Below, piece after piece: positions 14,492 through 19,751 of a stretch of 19,751 nucleotides of DNA. The notes beneath the pieces were generated by a model that did no database searches, was not told the origin of the DNA, and saw only the letters and a program-made list of their open reading frames with translations. The stretch comes from Tyzzerella sp. (GTDB taxonomy: Bacteria > Bacillota > Clostridia > Lachnospirales > Anaerotignaceae). Position 1 is the first letter of the stretch. Each line of letters begins with the position of its first letter. The stretch is taken from contig DXZA01000060.1 of the NCBI GenBank assembly GCA_019415525.1, forward strand, positions 1 to 19,751, read 5' to 3'. The translations under genes were made by a program, and so were the position numbers.

Positions 14492-15352
14492 ATGTTTGGA
14501 ATGGATTTAGCTGTTGACGGTGTACTTGACCAGTTTTGTGACTGGATATATGGTAAGCTAATATCCTTCTTCGGTGATTTTTTCAGTATGATAAATTTAA
14601 TGGGAGCAGAACTCTTTGAACTTAATTGGATAAAGGGTATTCTGCTCTTTTTCAATTATTTCGCTTGGGCATTATATATTGTGGGCATTGTAGTTGCAGT
14701 ATTTGATACAGCAATAGAAGCACAACGAGGAAAAGGAAGTTTGCAAGATGTGGGACTTAATATAATTAAAGGATTTTTTGCAGTAAGTTTATTTACGATA
14801 GTTCCTATTGACCTTTACATATTTTGCATCAATCTTTCAAATGAACTTATAGGAGCTATTGCAGGAATGACAGAGTCGGAAGGTAAACTTGGAGCTATTG
14901 CAACTATGATACTTGGAGGTTTTGAAACTCCTGCATCAAATATTGTTGTGGCTATTGTGTTTGTAATACTTATAGGCTATGCAGTTATAAAAGTATTTTT
15001 CGCAAATCTTAAACGAGGTGGAATACTTCTTACAATGATGGCAACAGGCAGTTTATATATGTTCAGCATTCCGAGGGGATATACAGATGGATTTATATCT
15101 TGGTGTAAACAGGTTGTAGCACTTTGCTTAACAGCATTTTTACAGACAATAGTGTTAATTGCAGGACTTGTAACATATAACACAAATATGCTTTTAGGTA
15201 TAGGGCTTATGCTTTCAAGTACGGAAGTACCAAGAATTGCTCAGAACTTTGGACTTGATACAAGTATGCGTTTTAATGTTATGAGTACTGTGTATTCAGT
15301 TAATTCAGTAGTAAATATGACAAGAAATATTGGAAGAATGGTAAGTAAATGA
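14492..15352 (+). CDS. TrbL/VirB6-like conjugation membrane protein
   Basis: A 286-residue polytopic membrane protein with likely helices near 47-71, 90-115, 150-170, 176-193 and 205-228. An amphipathic N-terminus (F-x-D-x-x-S-M-I-N) precedes the first helix. The central K-R-G-G-I-L-L segment, the I-P-R-G-Y-T-D-G-F-x-x-W-C-K loop and the following A-L-C-L-T-A-F-L-Q helix are familiar from the TrbL-like proteins of Tn1549-type elements. VirB6/TrbL proteins form the inner-membrane path of the type IV secretion channel. The start lies 15 nt after the DUF3852 stop with GAGGTG upstream, and the TGA overlaps an ATG (ATGA), so the genes are coupled. Confidence 0.8.
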   Translation: MFGMDLAVDGVLDQFCDWIYGKLISFFGDFFSMINLMGAELFELNWIKGILLFFNYFAWALYIVGIVVAVFDTAIEAQRGKGSLQDVGLNIIKGFFAVSLFTIVPIDLYIFCINLSNELIGAIAGMTESEGKLGAIATMILGGFETPASNIVVAIVFVILIGYAVIKVFFANLKRGGILLTMMATGSLYMFSIPRGYTDGFISWCKQVVALCLTAFLQTIVLIAGLVTYNTNMLLGIGLMLSSTEVPRIAQNFGLDTSMRFNVMSTVYSVNSVVNMTRNIGRMVSK

Positions 15353-15366
15353 AAGGAGTGGAATTT

Positions 15367-15684
15367 ATGAATTGGTCAGACGATGAATATGAAATAAGAA
15401 GGATAGAAAAAGCAAAGGAATTGTATCCATCAGGAACAAGAGTCAAAATGATTCAAATAGATTTAGATAGTCCTGTACCGGCAGGCACAAAAGGAACTGT
15501 AAAATTTGTAGATGATAGGGGTTTTGTATTTCCGGCTTGGGATAATGGTGCAAGTCTTGGTGTAGCATATGGTAAGGACAGATTTAGAAAACTTACACAG
15601 AAAGAAACATTGGAAGACCAGCAGAACCAGCAGAAAGAAGATATAAATCAGGAAATAGATATTAATATGAATATGGGAATGTAA
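15367..15684 (+). CDS. DUF4314 protein, copy 1
   Basis: A 105-residue protein. I place the start at ATG 15367 because GAAAGGAG (15352-15359) is 7 nt away; the ATG at 15349 lies before that site. The DUF4314 core is clear: Y-P-S-G-T-R-V (20-26), P-V-P-A-G-T-K-G-T-V (37-45), F-V-D-D-x-G (47-52), W-D-N-G (58-61) and F-R-K-L (73-76). The fold is probably a small beta barrel; its function is unknown, though it recurs in conjugative elements. A Gln/Glu-rich tail ends in NMNMGM, resembling the end of the next gene and of the DUF3849 protein. A paralogue follows after 14 nt. Confidence 0.82.
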   Translation: MNWSDDEYEIRRIEKAKELYPSGTRVKMIQIDLDSPVPAGTKGTVKFVDDRGFVFPAWDNGASLGVAYGKDRFRKLTQKETLEDQQNQQKEDINQEIDINMNMGM

Positions 15685-15698
15685 AGGAGATTTTTATT

Positions 15699-15986
15699 AT
15701 GATGAACTGGAGAGAAAGAGAAAAAATGATGATTCAAAAAGCAAAAGAAATGTTTCCAAAAGGTACAAGAATTGAAATGGTACATATGGAAGATCCTTAT
15801 AATCCAATACCAAAAGGCACAAGGGGAACAGTTAAATTCGTTGATGATGTAGGAACTGTATTTGCATCTTGGGATAATGGAAGTGGTCTTGGAGTTATAT
15901 ATGGAGAAGATGGATTTCGTAAATTGACAGAAGAAGAACTTTTGGAAGAACAGGAAGAAAGTCAGGGAATGGATATGGGTATTTAG
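15699..15986 (+). CDS. DUF4314 protein, copy 2
   Basis: A 95-residue paralogue of the preceding protein. The core aligns without gaps: F-P-K-G-T-R-I, the M-E-D-P-Y-N-P-I-P-K-G-T-R-G-T-V block, the shared K-F-V-D-D, W-D-N-G and G-F-R-K-L. The DPYxPIPxGT block is closer to the family consensus than in copy 1, where it has diverged to L-D-S-P-V-P-A-G-T. A Glu/Gln-rich tail ends in GMDMGI. AAAGGAG is 9 nt before the ATG. It is the last transfer-operon gene before the AT-rich insert. The conserved linked pair suggests that each copy has its own partner or level, which is inference. Confidence 0.82.
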   Translation: MMNWREREKMMIQKAKEMFPKGTRIEMVHMEDPYNPIPKGTRGTVKFVDDVGTVFASWDNGSGLGVIYGEDGFRKLTEEELLEEQEESQGMDMGI

Positions 15987-15995
15987 TGTATTTTA

Positions 15996-16024
15996 ATGAC
16001 AGCTTATATTTGATATGATATACT
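15996..16024 (+). promoter_or_regulatory. Putative promoter of the small membrane-protein cassette
   Basis: ATGACA (15996-16001), a 17-nt spacer and TATACT (16019-16024) each match five of six consensus bases. A start site near 16031 would give a leader of about 40 nt to the first small gene. A further TATAAT (16049-16054) lacks a good -35. Confidence 0.5.
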
Positions 16025-16072
16025 TTAATTACAAAATAATATTTATACTATAATTTGATAAGGTGATTTATT

Positions 16073-16252
16073 ATGAAAAATAAAGTATATTTAATAGTTT
16101 TAATTTTAGCAATTATGGCTGTATTAACCGAATTTTCTAATTTAGTTAAAGATATTATAGCAAGGGGTGTATTTGGCGTTAATTATGGAAGTATTATTAT
16201 TCCTATATTAGTTATAATAATTTCTTTTAATTTGTATAAAAAACAATATTAA
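16073..16252 (+). CDS. 59-residue two-helix membrane protein
   Basis: ATG at 16073 with AAGGTG (16060-16065) 7 nt upstream, TAA at 16250-16252. The peptide has a membrane helix near 5-19, a polar middle with K-D-I-I-A-R-G, a second helix near 40-54, and a basic end (Y-K-K-Q-Y). No family is recognised. It is the first of three small membrane proteins with very AT-rich codons between the DUF4314 pair and the PrgI-like gene. The D-I-I-x-R-G then Y then hydrophobic then Y-K-K pattern recurs loosely in the next protein, so the two may be distant paralogues. Confidence 0.6.
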   Translation: MKNKVYLIVLILAIMAVLTEFSNLVKDIIARGVFGVNYGSIIIPILVIIISFNLYKKQY

Positions 16253-16327
16253 AAAATATGTATTACTAAAGTTTTAAATGCTAATAAATAAATAGGAGTT
16301 AAATGTAACAGTTAGGAGGAAACATAT

Positions 16328-16519
16328 ATGAATGATGAGAATAAAGTTAGTCTTTTTACTATAATATTAAACTGTGCAACTGCTGTTTTGTTTAGTTTAA
16401 GCATTTATATTGATTTAATTCGAGGTTATAATATTACTTATGTAAAGATTATTGGTACTATTATATGGTATATATCAGCTATTTGTTGGATTATTAAATA
16501 TATAAGATATAAAAAATGA
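16328..16519 (+). CDS. 63-residue two-helix membrane protein
   Basis: A small protein with two membrane helices (about 8-29 and 38-59) joined by D-L-I-R-G-Y-N-I-T-Y and ending in Y-R-Y-K-K, which puts the C-terminus inside. A very strong AGGAGG (16314-16319) stands 8 nt before the ATG. No family is recognised. Small two-helix proteins of this type can be bacteriocin immunity proteins, surface-exclusion factors or holin-like peptides; nothing in the sequence decides among them. A minimal ATG-TAA frame with its own ribosome binding site lies just upstream. Confidence 0.65.
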   Translation: MNDENKVSLFTIILNCATAVLFSLSIYIDLIRGYNITYVKIIGTIIWYISAICWIIKYIRYKK

Positions 16520-16550
16520 GATAAAAAATAGCAAGGAGATTTATTTTTAT

Positions 16551-16922
16551 ATGTTAAATAAAAAATTTATATTAATTTTTGTGTTTATATTTTTTGTTTT
16601 AATTGGAGCAGCTGGTTTTCCAATTTATAATTTGAATAAACAATATAGTTTTATGAATACAATATTAATATTGATATCAACAGTTATGTTATATTATTCT
16701 CTTGGTATTTATGAAAAAATAGTATTAACTAATGTAAATATTAAATATATTATTCCATTAAACTTAGGGATTATTGTATTGAGTATGATATGTCGTTATT
16801 TATTGGAATTTGGAGAAGTATCTAATACTTATAATTTTACAATTCCCAATATTACATTACATATTTTTGCAACAATAGTAATTAGTTCTTTTTCTTGGTA
16901 TATATCCAAACCACAAAGATAA
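16551..16922 (+). CDS. 123-residue four-helix membrane protein
   Basis: A hydrophobic protein with four likely membrane helices (about 6-26, 36-54, 64-84, 101-118) and short loops; ends are basic (N-K-K at the start, S-K-P-Q-R at the end), consistent with both ends inside. AAGGAG lies about 12 nt before the ATG. No family is recognised. It is the last gene of the AT-rich cassette, and a strong terminator follows within 30 nt. Together with the two upstream genes it may form a membrane complex or give immunity against a membrane-active factor, which is only a guess from size and grouping. Confidence 0.65.
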   Translation: MLNKKFILIFVFIFFVLIGAAGFPIYNLNKQYSFMNTILILISTVMLYYSLGIYEKIVLTNVNIKYIIPLNLGIIVLSMICRYLLEFGEVSNTYNFTIPNITLHIFATIVISSFSWYISKPQR

Positions 16923-16950
16923 ATTTTTTGATTTATATTATATTTAATAT

Positions 16951-16983
16951 AAGCATAGCAGTTTTAAACTGCTATGCTTTTTT
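16951..16983 (+). terminator. Intrinsic terminator hairpin 8
   Basis: An 11-bp perfect stem AAGCATAGCAG (16951-16961) / CTGCTATGCTT (16969-16979) around TTTTAAA, whose ends could pair further, followed by six T (16978-16983). It closes the small membrane-protein cassette and stands 24 nt before the PrgI-like start codon. Confidence 0.85.
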
Positions 16984-17007
16984 ATATTAAAAAAGGAGTT
17001 GATAAAA

Positions 17008-17277
17008 ATGTACATCTATCCTGAACACCTAAAAGGTAAAAGCACTATGTTTCTTTGGACACTTAGAGATATGCTTATAATTATTGCAGGAACAATTATA
17101 TCTGCTATATTTCTAAGAGCCTTGGACATTATGCTTCCTGCTGTGCTTATTGGTGTGTATGCTTTTTTAACTATGCGAATTGATAATGAACTTAATATTG
17201 CAGATTATATACGCTTTGCATTTAGGTTCTTTATAACAACACAGCAAATTTTTTATTGGAGGTTAGCTGATGAGTAA
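17008..17277 (+). CDS. PrgI/VirB3-like conjugation membrane protein
   Basis: An 89-residue protein. ATG 17008 is preferred; GGAG (16995-16998) is 9 nt away, while an in-frame TTG at 16999 is directly against that site. Two membrane helices (about 21-36 and 41-56) follow a polar N-terminus with Y-P-E-H-L-K-G-K; the C-terminal part has an I-A-D-Y-I-R-F-A-F-R-F-F block typical of PrgI-like proteins. VirB3/PrgI subunits sit in the inner membrane and bind the VirB4 ATPase. Its end overlaps the next start by 8 nt, and VirB4 follows, as expected in this type of element. Confidence 0.8.
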   Translation: MYIYPEHLKGKSTMFLWTLRDMLIIIAGTIISAIFLRALDIMLPAVLIGVYAFLTMRIDNELNIADYIRFAFRFFITTQQIFYWRLADE

Positions 17278-17863
17278 AATAATAATAGGAAAAAAGAAAT
17301 CAACAAGGGAAGAAATAGGTGCAAAAAATATTGATATTACAGGAGTTGAAACATATGGTAATGACTACATTGTTTACTTTTTGATACAGCCTGACAACAT
17401 AGCAGTATTATCAGAAACAGCAGTTAAAACAAAAATAATGTCATTATCAGATGTAATAAAAGGCTATAATTCAATTGAGTTTTCCTGTATAAACTCAAGA
17501 GAAAATTTTGATAACAATAAAATATTTTATAAAGAAAGGATTGAACAAGAAAAAAGTCAAAAGGTTAGACAGTTGCTTGAAAAAGACCTTTCCCATTTAG
17601 ATAGAGTGCAGATACAGACAGCATCAGCAAGGGAGTTTTTATTTATTATAAGATTTAAAAACTATAATCCTGACTCAAATGATGTTCAAACAGGTATAAG
17701 TCGTATTACCAAAATATTGAAAGATGAAGGTTTTTCTTACAGACTTGCAGTAAAAGAAGATATAAAAAGGCTTTATGCTGTTTACTTTGTTCAAAACATC
17801 ACACAAGTTTATTTTGATGACTATGACGGAGAAAAATTTGTAAAGGGGGATAATTACAGTTGA
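17270..17863 (+). CDS. VirB4-associated accessory protein
   Basis: A 197-residue soluble protein encoded between the PrgI-like and VirB4 genes and overlapping both (8 nt and 4 nt). Its second half, with R-V-Q-I-Q-T-A-S-A-R-E-F-L-F-I-I-R and then R-I-T-K-I-L-K-D-E-G-F, reads like the N-terminal region of VirB4/TraE-type ATPases, where a strand and a helix ending in x-x-x-G-F/Y precede a short beta strand. In CD1110-type systems a protein of this size stands at this position as far as I recall, so this is probably the normal arrangement and not a broken VirB4. Role: likely an assembly partner of VirB4. GGAGG lies 7 nt before the ATG. Confidence 0.6.
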   Translation: MSKIIIGKKKSTREEIGAKNIDITGVETYGNDYIVYFLIQPDNIAVLSETAVKTKIMSLSDVIKGYNSIEFSCINSRENFDNNKIFYKERIEQEKSQKVRQLLEKDLSHLDRVQIQTASAREFLFIIRFKNYNPDSNDVQTGISRITKILKDEGFSYRLAVKEDIKRLYAVYFVQNITQVYFDDYDGEKFVKGDNYS

Positions 17864-19671
17864 AAATAAGCAAAACTAAAAAAAGTAAAATTTATATTCC
17901 AAAGACAGACGAGGAAAAAGAGCAGGTCAGAATAAAAGAATTTCTTGATATGTGTTCACCGTCTGTCTTAAAATTTTACCCGGACTATTATATATGTGGA
18001 AGCACATACAGAAGTACTTGGGTAATTCGTGAGTATCCAACAGATACAGAAGAACAGGCACTTTTAAGACATTTAGGTGACCGTTCAGGTGTTACACTTA
18101 GGATATATACTCGCCATGTAACAGCAAGTGAAGAAAGAAAAATAATCTCAAATGCTGCAAGCAGAAACAGAATGAACCGTACATCAGGAGATATTCAAAA
18201 GGAGATTATTGCAGAATCAAACCTTAATGATGTAATGAACTTAATTGCTCAAATGCACAGAAACAGAGAACCACTTGTCCATTGTGCTGTGTTTATTGAA
18301 ATATCTGCACCGAATATTGAAAAGCTAAAGGAGATGCAATCTGATGTTGAAGCAGAACTTACACGCTCTAAAATATCAGTTGATAAACTTTTTCTAAGAC
18401 AAAAAGAAGGTTTTGAAAGTACACAGCCCTGTGGAAACAATGTTTTTGGAGAACAGTTTGAAAGAGTATTGCCTGCAACAAGTGTTGCAAATCTATATCC
18501 TTTCAATTATTCAGGCAAAGCAGACCCTAAAGGTTTTTATATAGGTCATGATAAATATGGAAGTAATCTTTTTATAGATTTTCAAAGAAGGACAGATGAT
18601 AAGACAAATGCAAATATACTTATACTTGGAAACAGTGGTCAGGGAAAAAGTTATCTTATGAAACTTCTTCTTTGCAATATGCGAGAAAGTGGTATGAATA
18701 TCATTTGTTTAGATCCTGAAGCTGAATATTCAGACATAACTTTTAATATGGAAGGCTGTTATATAGATTTAACTGAAGGAACTTATATTATAAATGTTCT
18801 TGAACCAAAGAAATGGGAAGAAGATAACGGTTCAGTATTATCAAGGCATTTTTCATTTTTAAGAGATTTCTTTCGTTCATACAAAGACTTTACAGGTGAA
18901 GAAATTGATGTCCTTGAAATATTTTTAGAGAAACTTTATGAAAGTAAAGGCATTACAGAAAACACAAAACTTTCAGAAATAGGACATAAAGATTACCCAA
19001 TATTATCTGACTTATATAGTTTAGCTGAATGTGAGTTAAACAAATATGAAGAAAAGAAAGGAAATATCTATACAAAAGAAACTGTAAGAAATCTTTGTTT
19101 AAAACTAAAATCTATATGTGTAGGTGCAGACAGTAAATTTTTTAATGGGTATACAAATATTACTGATGATAAGTTTCTATGTTTTGGAGTAAAAGGAATT
19201 ATGGAAGCAGATACATCAATAAAAAATGCAATGCTTTTTAATGTATTATCTTATATGTCAGATGCACTTCTTACAAAGGGAAATACAGTTGCTTTTATAG
19301 ATGAGCTTTATTTATTTTTGACCAATTTAACAGCAATAGAATATATAAGAAATGCTATGAAAAGAGTTAGAAAAAAGGAAAGTGCCCTTGTTATAGCAAG
19401 CCAAAATATTGAAGACTTTAACAGAGCTGATGTTAAGGAAATGACAAAACCCTTATTTGCCATACCTACACATCAGTTTTTATTTTACCCAGGAAATATT
19501 TCAAAGAAAGAATATATTGAAATGATAAGACTTGATGAGTGCTTGTTTGATTTAATAAGCTATCCTTCAAAAGGAGTTTGTGTGTTTCGACATGGCTCAG
19601 AAGTTTATCATCTTGTTGTAAAAGCACAGAAATATAAAGAAGAATTATTTGGAAGTGCAGGGGGAAGGTGA
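17860..19671 (+). CDS. virB4: VirB4-type conjugation ATPase (CD1110-like)
   Basis: A 603-residue ATPase that powers type IV secretion at the inner membrane. The Walker A motif is G-N-S-G-Q-G-K-S (257-264); Walker B is F-I-D-E-L-Y-L-F with Asp481 and Glu482. The N-terminal half contains R-H-L-G-D-R-S-G-V-T-L-R-I-Y and V-L-P-A-T-S-V-A-N-L-Y-P-F-N-Y-S-G-K, which I recognise from VirB4 proteins of Tn1549-type elements; the R-N-A-M-K-R-V-R-K-K and I-A-S-Q-N motifs follow Walker B. The end G-S-A-G-G-R is also typical. The start is TTG at 17860, with AAGGGGG 10 nt upstream and a TTGA overlap with the previous stop. Length is normal for the family. Intact. Confidence 0.93.
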   Translation: MKISKTKKSKIYIPKTDEEKEQVRIKEFLDMCSPSVLKFYPDYYICGSTYRSTWVIREYPTDTEEQALLRHLGDRSGVTLRIYTRHVTASEERKIISNAASRNRMNRTSGDIQKEIIAESNLNDVMNLIAQMHRNREPLVHCAVFIEISAPNIEKLKEMQSDVEAELTRSKISVDKLFLRQKEGFESTQPCGNNVFGEQFERVLPATSVANLYPFNYSGKADPKGFYIGHDKYGSNLFIDFQRRTDDKTNANILILGNSGQGKSYLMKLLLCNMRESGMNIICLDPEAEYSDITFNMEGCYIDLTEGTYIINVLEPKKWEEDNGSVLSRHFSFLRDFFRSYKDFTGEEIDVLEIFLEKLYESKGITENTKLSEIGHKDYPILSDLYSLAECELNKYEEKKGNIYTKETVRNLCLKLKSICVGADSKFFNGYTNITDDKFLCFGVKGIMEADTSIKNAMLFNVLSYMSDALLTKGNTVAFIDELYLFLTNLTAIEYIRNAMKRVRKKESALVIASQNIEDFNRADVKEMTKPLFAIPTHQFLFYPGNISKKEYIEMIRLDECLFDLISYPSKGVCVFRHGSEVYHLVVKAQKYKEELFGSAGGR

Positions 19672-19675
19672 GAAA

Positions 19676-19751
19676 ATGGCAAGTCCTATAGCAGTTGCTT
19701 TTTTAACAAAAAAGGCTTTGGAAGTTGCTCAAGATAAAAGAATACGAATGT
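19676..19751 (+). CDS. Start of next transfer gene, partial
   Basis: ATG 19676 is preceded by GGGGGAAGG at good distance and follows the VirB4 stop by 4 nt. Only 25 codons are inside the window: a start M-A-S-P-I-A-V-A-F-L, then K-K-A-L-E-V-A-Q-D-K-R. In Tn1549-type elements the gene after this VirB4 is usually a membrane-bound lysozyme / C40 (NlpC/P60) peptidase of the CD1108/CwlT kind, whose first residues look similar as I recall. The identity is inferred mostly from gene order. Confidence 0.6.
   Translation, partial: MASPIAVAFLTKKALEVAQDKRIRM

Noticed and set aside
14295..14510. A plus-strand frame overlapping the DUF3852 and TrbL-like genes.
   Set aside because: It is an out-of-frame reading of two well-supported genes and has no family resemblance.

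Overview
The window is a low-GC (roughly 30%), Gram-positive type stretch. It has strong AAGGAGG-type ribosome binding sites, A/T-ending codons, a sortase with an LPxTG-bearing surface protein, and no gene on the minus strand. Gene content and order point to the transfer region of an integrative conjugative element of the Tn1549/CTn type from a member of the Clostridia/Firmicutes. This assignment rests on recognised families (DUF3846, DUF3849, DUF4314, DUF3852, TrbL-like, PrgI/VirB3-like, CD1110-type VirB4), recalled from memory and not from a search. No integrase, relaxase, coupling protein, origin, tRNA, rRNA, CRISPR array or insertion sequence was found, so both ends of the element lie outside.

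Bases 1-3365 are an accessory and anti-defence block: a DUF3846 protein, a small AbrB/MazE-like protein, a 39-residue basic peptide, a DUF3849 protein, two adjacent ArdA-like proteins that share a central segment, and a D12-class DNA adenine methyltransferase. Bases 3366-4901 hold a VanZ-domain membrane protein with a large outside domain and its own promoter; it looks like cargo. Bases 4970-7465 hold an AbrB-like regulator, a 60-residue protein, a membrane-anchored surface protein and a sortase, tightly coupled. Bases 7466-8368 hold a regulatory-looking gap and a secreted CHAP-domain hydrolase. Bases 8499-13994 are one 1831-residue adhesin: thioester-domain-like head, about 14 CnaB repeats, a C-terminal domain and a terminal LPKTGY. 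Bases 14132-19751 are the type IV secretion core: VirB2-like DUF3852, TrbL/VirB6-like, two DUF4314 paralogues, an AT-rich insert of three small membrane proteins with its own promoter and terminator, PrgI/VirB3-like, a VirB4 accessory protein, VirB4, and the first codons of the next gene.

Inferred working picture: VirB4, VirB3-like, VirB6-like and the DUF3852 protein form the mating channel. The CHAP hydrolase opens peptidoglycan, the sortase and giant adhesin hold donor and recipient together, and the ArdA-like proteins and methyltransferase protect incoming DNA from restriction.

Points most worth a second look: four proteins of three families share a C-terminal tail; eight hairpins sit just before ribosome binding sites; the adhesin ends exactly at LPKTGY with no membrane segment; its thioester glutamine position is a lysine; GATC is almost absent; and four TGTTGA copies are phased at about 11 bp.
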